Part shown: piece after piece, positions 1 to 4,891 of the stretch
Numbering within the stretch: the stretch's first letter is position 1
How the letters are laid out: each line of letters begins with the position of its first letter
Source: an uncultured Verrucomicrobiota bacterium
GTDB lineage: Bacteria; Verrucomicrobiota; Kiritimatiellia; RFP12; UBA3636
Length of the DNA stretch: 6,867 bases
Assembly: GCA_946534745.1 (NCBI GenBank)
Contig: CAMNDA010000409.1
Coordinates: 1-6,867, forward strand
Direction of reading: 5' to 3'
The notes under the pieces: model-generated
Databases searched by the model: none
The model's input: the letters and a program-made list of their open reading frames with translations, nothing else
What the model was told of the DNA's origin: nothing
Translations under genes and position numbers: made by a program

Positions 1-449
1 CGGCTCTCGGCCGCGGCGGGGGGCGCGCCCGGCGGCGGGACGGGAAGGCGCGCTCGGAGCGCGAGCGTAAATCCGCCGGGCGCGAGCGGCGACCAGCGCT
101 GGGGGCCGACGAGGTTCTCGCCGGGGCGGCCGTCGAACCGCCGGGCGGAGCCGATGGCGCCGGGAACGCGGACCGCGGACGTGGCGAGCAGCGGCGCGCC
201 CGTGACGAGGTCCGCCGGCACGGCCTCGTCGAGCGGCGCGTAGAACGCGACGCCGTGGCGCGAGAAGAGCGCGGCCCCGAGCTTCGCGCGCGCCGCGGCG
301 GCGCGGGACTCGAGCCAGCCCATCCCGAGGTCGCCCACGATCCATGCGGCGGCGAGACCGAGCGCCGCGAGCGCCAGCAGCGCGAGCGCGGCGCGACGGG
401 CGCGGCGCGCATGGCGCACGCGGGGTTCGCTGCCGGGGGAGGCTCGCAT
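1..449 (-). CDS. Membrane-anchored LamG-like (concanavalin-type jelly-roll) protein, C-terminus beyond window
   Basis: The open frame starts at ATG 449-447 and runs off the left edge after 149 codons, so only the N-terminus is visible. Residues 1-18 are arginine-rich. Residues about 19-38 form an Ala/Leu hydrophobic segment with no clear signal-peptidase site, which suggests a signal anchor with the rest outside the cytoplasm. From about residue 66 the sequence reads FYAPLDE, then PGAIGSARRFDG, then SPLAPGGFTLALRARL. This is the usual opening of LamG/laminin-G-3 jelly-roll domains: a first strand, the G-x-ALxFDG-like strand, then xFTLxxxxR. The gene lies 22 bases after the DUF4956 stop on the same strand, so it is probably in the same operon. 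CotH-kinase genes commonly accompany VTC and DUF4956 genes, so the missing part could carry a CotH domain; that is inference. No clear SD sequence precedes the start. LamG-like fold fairly likely; full function unknown. Confidence 0.7.
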   Translation of the reverse strand, partial: MRASPGSEPRVRHARRARRAALALLALAALGLAAAWIVGDLGMGWLESRAAAARAKLGAALFSRHGVAFYAPLDEAVPADLVTGAPLLATSAVRVPGAIGSARRFDGRPGENLVGPQRWSPLAPGGFTLALRARLPVPPPGAPPAAAES

Positions 450-471
450 GGCGGGTGTCGCGCGCCGGTCC

Positions 472-1173
472 CTAGCGGATGCCGCCGGGGCGGTCGAGGA
501 AGACGTTGACCGCGGCGAAGGGCGCGGCGTCGAAGAGCGCCTTCTGCAGCGCGCCCGCGTCGCGCAGGCCGCCGAAGACGTACTGGTTCGTGGACATGCC
601 GTTGCGCGTCGAGGCGCTCTCGAGCGTGTAGCGCGGCAGATGCGCCGCGAGGGCGCGGTCGATCTCCGCGGCCTTCGCGAGCGCGGCCTCCGCGGGGAGC
701 GTCAGGACGAGCACGCCGTCCCGGCGCAGCCAGCGCACGGCCGCCGCCCCGCGCACGACGACGAGCGCCGCGAGCGCGAAGAGGTAGAGGTAGAGGATGA
801 AGGCGAACTGCTTCGTCGCCGCGCAGATCGCCGCCGCGATGACGAGCATGATGAACCCGACCTCCTCCGGCTCCTTGATCGGCGTGCGGAAGCGGATGAT
901 CGAGAGCGAGCCGAGCAGGCCCAGCGAGAGCGGCAGCGAGAGCTGGACGCCGATGAAGAGCGTCGTCACCGCGAGCGCGAGCAGCGGGAAGGCGCGGTGG
1001 ATCTGGCTGCCGGTGCCGCGCCGCTCGTAGAAGAAGCGGTAGAGCAGCGCCGCGGCGGCCGCGGCGGCGAGCGAGACCAGCAGCGCCGCGAGGAAGTCGG
1101 CGGCGGACATCTGCTCGCGGACGGCGAGGAAGCCGTCGCCGACCGATTCGGGGGAGAAGGCGGAGAGTTTCAT
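472..1173 (-). CDS. DUF4956 integral membrane protein
   Basis: This 233-residue protein matches the DUF4956 family. Hydrophobic segments lie at about residues 27-48, 62-80, 82-93, 106-120 and 122-142. The family's signature loop, GSLSIIRFRTPIKEPEE (residues 88-104), sits between them. The C-terminal 85 residues are soluble and alternate strand-like and helix-like stretches, possibly a small ferredoxin-like domain (inference). I chose the ATG at 1173-1171 (MKLSAFSPES) because the frame further upstream overlaps the VTC gene and gives an unlikely Arg-rich sequence. The VTC stop TGA (1177-1175) and this ATG are one base apart, so translation is very probably coupled. The family's biochemical role is not established. 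Its steady link with VTC-domain and CotH-kinase genes suggests work in one membrane-linked phosphate or protein-modification process. Family assignment is firm; function is not. Confidence 0.9.
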   Translation of the reverse strand: MKLSAFSPESVGDGFLAVREQMSAADFLAALLVSLAAAAAAALLYRFFYERRGTGSQIHRAFPLLALAVTTLFIGVQLSLPLSLGLLGSLSIIRFRTPIKEPEEVGFIMLVIAAAICAATKQFAFILYLYLFALAALVVVRGAAAVRWLRRDGVLVLTLPAEAALAKAAEIDRALAAHLPRYTLESASTRNGMSTNQYVFGGLRDAGALQKALFDAAPFAAVNVFLDRPGGIR

Positions 1174-1174
1174 G

Positions 1175-1882
1175 TCAGGGTGTTCCGGATGTGATGCGAA
1201 GCATGCATTCGCCGTACTTGGAGAACGAGCGGAGGCGGAGCCCGGCGCCCTGCAGCGCCTCCGACCACCGCGGCGGCGCTCCGCCGCGGTTCTTGAATTC
1301 GCAGACCAGCGCATCGAGCGCGACGGGCGCGGCCCAGGGGAAGCGGTCCTCGTTCGGGAAGCCCTCGATGGCCCAGTCGACGGACACCCGGCTCCCGTTC
1401 TCGAGGTCGTTGTAGCGGACGCGGTCGTACTCGATCCGGCAGACCGGCGCCCATTCCGGCCCGACCGGCTCGCCGAGCTCCGGCGCGTGCGCCGCGAAGA
1501 GCGCGGGCCAGCGCGGGTCCGAGAGCGGCGCGCGGAGCAGGTCCGTCGGCGCGCGGACCTCGGCGCGGACCTTGTCGCGCGCCGAGCCGATGCGGCGCTT
1601 GAGCTCGAGGAAGACCGGCGTCTCCGGTGCGGAGAGGTCGCTCGGGCGCCCGTACCAGCGCGCGCGGACCTTGCGCTTGAGGTTGTCGCCGTTCGCCTTC
1701 TCGTCCCACGCGCGCAGGCCCGGCGTGTCGAAGTACACGCTGTTGATCCGCCCCGTCGCGTGGTAGCGGTCCGGCAGCAGCCGCGCGTCCAGCAGCGAAA
1801 GCACGAATGGCAGGTCGCGCGCGTCGCCCACGAACTTGCGTTCGTTGACGAGACCGGGGTTCTGGGAGGCGAGGCCGGGCAT
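1175..1882 (-). CDS. VTC-domain protein (polyphosphate polymerase-type triphosphate tunnel enzyme)
   Basis: This 235-residue protein spans one VTC domain of the triphosphate tunnel metalloenzyme fold. Visible motifs, in order: NERKF (13-17, the first Glu/Lys strand), SVYFDTP (48-54), the basic strand LKRKVRARWY (68-77), FLELKRR (91-97), CRIEYDRVRY (148-157), SRVSVD (164-169), CEFKNR (194-199) and RSFSKYGECM (218-227). Alternating Lys/Arg and Glu side chains line the tunnel in this superfamily. In yeast Vtc4 this domain makes polyphosphate from ATP, but activity of the stand-alone bacterial copies is mostly inferred. No membrane segment is present, so the protein is probably cytoplasmic and may act with the DUF4956 partner encoded one base downstream. 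An AAGGA sequence (1890-1886) stands 3 bases before the ATG, a somewhat short SD spacing. No other in-frame start precedes NERKF. A probable terminator lies just upstream, at the end of the preceding gene. Confidence 0.9.
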   Translation of the reverse strand: MPGLASQNPGLVNERKFVGDARDLPFVLSLLDARLLPDRYHATGRINSVYFDTPGLRAWDEKANGDNLKRKVRARWYGRPSDLSAPETPVFLELKRRIGSARDKVRAEVRAPTDLLRAPLSDPRWPALFAAHAPELGEPVGPEWAPVCRIEYDRVRYNDLENGSRVSVDWAIEGFPNEDRFPWAAPVALDALVCEFKNRGGAPPRWSEALQGAGLRLRSFSKYGECMLRITSGTP

Positions 1883-1900
1883 CGATCCTTGTTTCTATGG

Positions 1901-1925
1901 AAAAACTAGAGGGCCGCGCCCCTCT
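1901..1925 (-). terminator. Probable intrinsic terminator overlapping the stop of the RHH-like gene
   Basis: Read on the minus strand, AGAGGG (1925-1920) pairs with CCCTCT (1913-1908) across a 6-base loop, and AG plus five T follow (1907-1901). The stem is 6 bp with four G-C pairs. It overlaps the last two codons and the TAG stop (1908-1906) of the upstream gene. It should stop or reduce read-through into the VTC gene 20 bases further on. It is modest in strength, so partial termination is also possible. Confidence 0.6.
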
Positions 1926-2418
1926 TCGGAAGGGTCCGGACGACGAGGATCTCGTCCTTCCGGACGGCCTGGTTGCGGCGCGGAGTCCGGATGCGGGAGA
2001 GGAGCGTTCGCAGGACCCTACGCTCCTCCTCGCTCGCGTCCGGATGGGTGTCGAGCAGGTCGCCGAGCGTCACCTCGAGCTTCTCGATCGTGGCGCCGCC
2101 CCGCAGCGAGAGCAGGTGGCGGCCGGGCGCGATCTCGACCAGGCCGATCCACGGGACGGAGGCGAGCAGCCGGCTGCGCGCGACGACGAGAAGCGATTCG
2201 TCCTTCGCCACGGCCAGCTCGCCGACGGGCTCCGCCGCCGGGCCGCACGGGCCGCCGCCGAGCACCGCCTCGACGGCCTTCACGATGCCCTTCGCGCGAT
2301 CGCCGTCGATCTCCGGGAGCCGGGCGAGGATCCGGTCCGGGAGCGTGATCGTGACGGGCCGGCTCGGTTCGTTGAACTTGGCGGGGCGCCCCGTCCTTCC
2401 GTTGTCGTATGGCTTCAT
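1906..2418 (-). CDS. Ribbon-helix-helix-like DNA-binding protein with an uncharacterised C-terminal domain
   Basis: This 170-residue protein starts with a basic segment, NGRTGRPAKF (6-15). PVTITLP (21-27, strand), ILARLPEID (30-38, helix) and DRAKGIVKAVEAVL (40-53, helix) follow. This is the strand-helix-helix order of RHH/Arc-MetJ-type DNA-binding domains, and the GRP-basic arm also fits DNA contact. A Gly/Pro-rich linker (54-64) joins it to a C-terminal domain (about 68-163) with KDESLLVVARSR, GLVEIAPGRHLLSL and KDEILVV. I do not recognise that domain; it could bind a ligand or drive dimerisation. I prefer the ATG at 2418-2416 because the RHH segment begins soon after it; a TTG at 2475 would add 19 Arg-rich residues. 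No SD is visible. The promoter is at 2494-2522, giving a leader of about 70 bases. The gene is divergent from the phosphatase-like gene and upstream of the VTC cluster, so autoregulation or control of either neighbour is plausible but unproven. Confidence 0.7.
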   Translation of the reverse strand: MKPYDNGRTGRPAKFNEPSRPVTITLPDRILARLPEIDGDRAKGIVKAVEAVLGGGPCGPAAEPVGELAVAKDESLLVVARSRLLASVPWIGLVEIAPGRHLLSLRGGATIEKLEVTLGDLLDTHPDASEEERRVLRTLLSRIRTPRRNQAVRKDEILVVRTLPKRGAAL

Positions 2419-2493
2419 GGTGGTGCGCGGACGACGCGGCCCGCGTTCTGCCCGAAGGCGGTGAAACTGGTCCAATGTTGGCGACGGAACAGA

Positions 2494-2522
2494 ATTCTAT
2501 GTTAAAACATGATGAAAATCAA
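2494..2522 (-). promoter_or_regulatory. Sigma70-type promoter for the RHH-like gene
   Basis: On the minus strand, TTGATT (2522-2517) and TAGAAT (2499-2494) are separated by exactly 17 bases. They match the consensus boxes at 4 of 6 and 5 of 6 positions. The segment is strikingly AT-rich for this GC-rich window. Transcription would begin near 2487, about 70 bases before the chosen ATG at 2418. An inverted repeat lies in the spacer. Confidence 0.65.
2499..2510. promoter_or_regulatory. Inverted repeat in promoter spacer (candidate operator)
   Basis: ATGTT (2499-2503) and AACAT (2506-2510) form perfect 5-base arms around AA. The dyad lies between the -35 and -10 boxes of the minus-strand promoter and touches the -10. 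A bound protein would block RNA polymerase. The RHH-like protein encoded downstream is the obvious candidate. Short arms in AT-rich DNA can occur by chance, so confidence is low. Confidence 0.3.
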
Positions 2523-2526
2523 GTTT

Positions 2527-2538
2527 TTTCTGTAGAAA
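2527..2538. promoter_or_regulatory. Second inverted repeat in the divergent intergenic region (candidate operator)
   Basis: TTTCT (2527-2531) and AGAAA (2534-2538) form perfect 5-base arms around GT. Arm length and spacing are the same as in the dyad centred 28 bases away, but the sequence differs. It lies upstream of the -35 boxes of both divergent promoters. It may be a regulator site or chance. Confidence 0.25.
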
Positions 2539-2551
2539 TTCCGGAGCGCGC

Positions 2552-2588
2552 TTGCGACGCGTCGCGGCGGCGTGGTAGAATCGCCGCC
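2552..2588 (+). promoter_or_regulatory. Promoter for a leaderless transcript of the phosphatase-like gene
   Basis: TTGCGA (2552-2557) and TAGAAT (2576-2581) are 18 bases apart, matching consensus at 4 of 6 and 5 of 6 positions. The -10 box ends 7 bases before the ATG at 2589. Transcription would therefore start at or next to the A of the ATG, giving an mRNA with no leader. No SD is present, in agreement. Confidence 0.6.
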
Positions 2589-3857
2589 ATGAAGCACCTC
2601 GTCCTCAGCGTCGCCGGCCTCGGCTGGCGCGAGCTCGAACGCCGCGGCGCGACGCGCCTCGCGGGCCTGGAGTTCCGCGCCGCGGAGTCGGTCTACCCGG
2701 CTGTCACCTGCGTCGCGCAGGCCACGCTCCGCACCGGGCTCGACCCCGCCGCGCACGGCATGACGAGCAACGGCTGGTGGTGCCACGCGACGCGGCGGCC
2801 GTCGTTCTGGGAGCAGTCCTCGGAGCTCGTCCTGGGCCCGCGCGTCTGGGACGCGGCCCGCGCCGCGGGCGCGACGGTCGGGATGTTCTTCTTCCAGCAG
2901 AGCATCGGCGAGGACGTCGACTTCCTCGTCTCCCCCGCCCACATCCACAAGCACGGGGGCGGCTCGATCCTCTACCGCTACACCGTTCCGCCCGAGGCGG
3001 ACGAGGCCCTGCGCAAGGCGAACGGCGCCTTCCCGCTCTGGCGCTACTGGGGCCCGCTCGCGCACCCGAAGGCGGGCGACGCCTGCCTCGCGGACTTCCT
3101 CGCCGCGGCCGGCCGCTACGACCCGGACGTCGCGTTCCTCTACCTCCCGACGCTCGACTACGACGCGCAGCGCTTCGGCCCGGACGACCCGCGCTGCGGG
3201 CGCGCCTTCGATTTCTTCCGCCGCCAGCTCGAGCGCCTCGCCGCCTTCGCGGAGAAGGCCGGCGCGGACCTCGCGGTGCTCGGCGAATACGGCATCGCGC
3301 CCGCGCCGCTCCCGCCCGCTCTCCCGAACGCCGCGCTGCGCCGCGCCGGGCTCTTCGCCGTGCGCGAGCTCGGCGGGCGCGCCTATCCGGACTTCGCAAG
3401 GTCCAAGGCGTTCGCGATGTGCGACCACGAGGTGGCGCACGTCTACGTCCGCGACCCGGACGACGTCCCGTTCGTGCGCGACGCCCTCGCCGCGACCGGC
3501 GCCTACGAGCGCATTGACGCGCGCAAGGACGGCGGCGCGTGGGCGCATCCCGCCGCGGGAGACCTGCTGCTCCTCGCGAAGGCGGGCTCGTGGTGCGCCT
3601 ACCCGTGGTGGGCGGACCGCCGCGAGGCGCCGGACTACGCGACGCACATCGACATCCACAACAAGCCGGGCTACGACCCGTGCGAGCTGTTCTTCGACCG
3701 CGGCCCGTGGCTGCACCCGCGCACCTGCCAGGACTGGGGCCGCATCCGCGGCACGCACGGCCGCCCGTGCGAGATCGCCGTCGCCGCCACCGGCGCGCCC
3801 CTCCCCGGCGACGCCTACCGCGCCCTAGCCGCCGCCCTCCCCGCACGCCTCCGGTAG
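2589..3857 (+). CDS. Alkaline phosphatase superfamily protein, NPP/type I phosphodiesterase-like
   Basis: This 422-residue protein shows the alkaline-phosphatase/NPP layout. A hydrophobic first strand (HLVLSVAGLG, 3-12) is followed by YPAVTCVAQATLRTGLDP (36-53), where Thr40 aligns with the NPP nucleophile, and HGMTSNGWW (56-64). Next come LYLPTLDYDAQRFGP (184-198), VLGEYGIAP (230-238), CDHEVAHVYV (278-287) and HIDIHNKPGYDP (353-364). These belong to a bacterial subfamily annotated as alkaline phosphatase family or nucleotide pyrophosphatase, some members of which sit in ebo-type clusters. Against canonical NPPs the first-strand Asp is missing, GH of the DxxGH motif reads AQ, and DHG reads EYG, so metal binding and activity are uncertain. 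No signal peptide is seen, which suggests a cytoplasmic protein. I chose ATG 2589 because the family's first strand begins there; an open frame from 2409 adds 60 unlikely residues across the promoter. It stands alone, with the next promoter at 3877. Substrate unknown. Confidence 0.85.
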   Translation: MKHLVLSVAGLGWRELERRGATRLAGLEFRAAESVYPAVTCVAQATLRTGLDPAAHGMTSNGWWCHATRRPSFWEQSSELVLGPRVWDAARAAGATVGMFFFQQSIGEDVDFLVSPAHIHKHGGGSILYRYTVPPEADEALRKANGAFPLWRYWGPLAHPKAGDACLADFLAAAGRYDPDVAFLYLPTLDYDAQRFGPDDPRCGRAFDFFRRQLERLAAFAEKAGADLAVLGEYGIAPAPLPPALPNAALRRAGLFAVRELGGRAYPDFARSKAFAMCDHEVAHVYVRDPDDVPFVRDALAATGAYERIDARKDGGAWAHPAAGDLLLLAKAGSWCAYPWWADRREAPDYATHIDIHNKPGYDPCELFFDRGPWLHPRTCQDWGRIRGTHGRPCEIAVAATGAPLPGDAYRALAAALPARLR

Positions 3858-3876
3858 CCGGACGCGAGCGGGGGCG

Positions 3877-3912
3877 TTGCGCGCGCGGGCGGGTTCTGCT
3901 ACAATCCCGCCC
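3877..3912 (+). promoter_or_regulatory. Promoter for a leaderless transcript of the AsmA-like gene
   Basis: TTGCGC (3877-3882) and TACAAT (3900-3905) are 17 bases apart, and the -10 matches consensus at 5 of 6. The ATG at 3913 begins 7 bases after the -10, exactly as at the 2589 gene. This again predicts an mRNA that starts on the initiation codon. If translation starts at 3949 instead, the leader would be about 36 bases and would lack an SD. Confidence 0.6.
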
Positions 3913-4839
3913 ATGCGTGCCGCGCCTTCGGGGCGCGCCGCAAGCGCCATGAGCAACGAATCCTCCGAAAGCAAGAAGAAGCGCGGACCCCGGTGGCCGC
4001 GGATCCTGGTCGGCCTCGTCGTTTTCCTCGTCCTCCTCCTCGCCGTCGTCCAGTACGCCCTCGGGCCGATCGTCAGGACGACCGCGGAGAAGCTCGGCCC
4101 CTCGGTCCTCGGGACGCGCGTCGACGTCACGAACGCCCACATGCGCGTCCTCTCCGGGCTCGTGCGGATGGAGGGCGTCGTGGTCGGCCCGCCCGAAGGC
4201 TTCGACGCGAACGTCTTCGAGATGCAGAACTTCCGCGTCGACCTCGACACGGCGTCCCTCTTCGGGGGCGCGGACGAGCCGATCGTCGTCCGCGACATCA
4301 CGATCGAGGGGCCGTTCGTCACCTACGAGCTCAAGGGCATCCGCGACAACCTCCACAAGCTCCTCTCCAACCTCGGTGCGGACGACGACGGGGAGGAGAA
4401 GCCCGAGGAGCAGAAGGAGGAGCAGAAGAAGGAGGGCGGCCGCAAGGTCGTCATCGAGCACTTCCTCTTCAAGGACGCCAAGGTCCGCGTCGCCGTCGCC
4501 GGCGGCAAGGGCGCGGTCGTGCCCCTGCCGGACATCGAGCTGAAGGACATCGGCAGGAGCTCCGGCGGCGCGACGGCGCTCGACGCCACGGGACAGATCC
4601 TGCGCCAGATCACCGTCGGCACGGTCGTCGCCGTGAAGGACGTCCTCGTTGACCTCGGTGGCGCCGCGGTCGATGCGGCGGCCGGCGCGGCCGGCGCGGC
4701 CGCGGACGCCGTGGGCGATGCCGCCGGCGCGGCCGCGGACGCCATCGGAGACGCGGCTGGCGCGGCAGCGGACGCCGTCACGGGCGCCCTTGGATCCCTC
4801 TTCGGCGGCGGCGACGGAAAGAAGCCCGAAAAGCAGTGA
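3913..4839 (+). CDS. AsmA-like single-pass membrane protein with alanine-rich hendecad tail
   Basis: This 308-residue protein has a short basic cytoplasmic start, a transmembrane helix at about 31-49 (ILVGLVVFLVLLLAVVQY) and an envelope-side region. The segment RVDVTNAHMRVLSGLVRMEGVVVGPPEGF (70-98), the later IVVRDITIEGPFVTYE (124-139) and DNLHKLLSNL (145-154) have the strand pattern of the N-terminal repeat of AsmA/DUF748-type proteins. Those proteins contribute to outer-membrane biogenesis or lipid transport. At about 300 residues this one is much shorter than typical AsmA proteins. A Glu/Lys/Gln-rich linker (157-177) splits the domain. Residues 250-293 are four 11-residue repeats of GAAADAxGDAA type, predicted helical. 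I chose ATG 3913 from the promoter position; ATG 3949 (MSNESSESKK) is a real alternative and removes 12 residues. The next gene follows after 52 bases and is also a membrane-anchored protein, so the pair may act together. Role inferred, not shown. Confidence 0.7.
   Translation: MRAAPSGRAASAMSNESSESKKKRGPRWPRILVGLVVFLVLLLAVVQYALGPIVRTTAEKLGPSVLGTRVDVTNAHMRVLSGLVRMEGVVVGPPEGFDANVFEMQNFRVDLDTASLFGGADEPIVVRDITIEGPFVTYELKGIRDNLHKLLSNLGADDDGEEKPEEQKEEQKKEGGRKVVIEHFLFKDAKVRVAVAGGKGAVVPLPDIELKDIGRSSGGATALDATGQILRQITVGTVVAVKDVLVDLGGAAVDAAAGAAGAAADAVGDAAGAAADAIGDAAGAAADAVTGALGSLFGGGDGKKPEKQ
4660..4791 (+). repeat. In-frame 33-bp repeat (four units) encoding 11-residue Ala-rich hendecads
   Basis: Units start at 4660, 4693, 4726 and 4759 and encode GAAVDAAAGAA, GAAADAVGDAA, GAAADAIGDAA and GAAADAVTGAL. 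The first is the most diverged. An 11-residue period suits a long, nearly straight amphipathic helix or coiled coil with Asp on one face and Ala/Val/Ile on the other. Codons differ between units (GCC/GCG/GCA, GGC/GGA), so the repeat is probably kept at protein level rather than freshly duplicated. Confidence 0.8.
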
Positions 4840-4851
4840 CGCATCCTCGGA

Positions 4852-4888
4852 GAACCCGCGAACTTTTCGAACCATCGAACCTTTGAAC
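4852..4888 (+). repeat. Imperfect GAAC repeat, 8-9 base period, in intergenic gap
   Basis: GAAC occurs at 4852, 4860, 4869, 4877 and 4885, a spacing of 8, 9, 8 and 8 bases. The last units read TCGAACC and TTGAAC. The array fills most of the 52-base gap between the AsmA-like stop (4839) and the next ATG (4892) and ends 3 bases before that ATG. No SD is present in this gap. Confidence 0.6.
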
Positions 4889-4891
4889 GCC

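Noticed and set aside
1890..1897. TAGAAA on the minus strand as a -10 box for the VTC gene
   Set aside because: No -35-like hexamer lies 16-18 bases upstream; that position falls in the terminator hairpin.
448..1909. Plus-strand open frames opposite DUF4956 and VTC
   Set aside because: Both minus-strand genes carry clear family motifs. The plus frames are charged, repetitive shadow sequences.
2409..2588. N-terminal extension of the phosphatase-like protein from an ATG at 2409
   Set aside because: It would run through the AT-rich divergent promoter region and the predicted -10 box, and the family's first strand begins right after ATG 2589.
2502..3758. Minus-strand open frame of 418 codons opposite the phosphatase-like gene
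   Set aside because: Low-complexity Arg/Glu/Val composition, no motifs, and full overlap with a well-supported gene. A shadow frame.
3850..3862. TCCGG-TAG-CCGGA inverted repeat over the stop of the phosphatase-like gene as a terminator
   Set aside because: The stem is only 5 bp with a 3-base loop, and no T tract follows on the coding strand.
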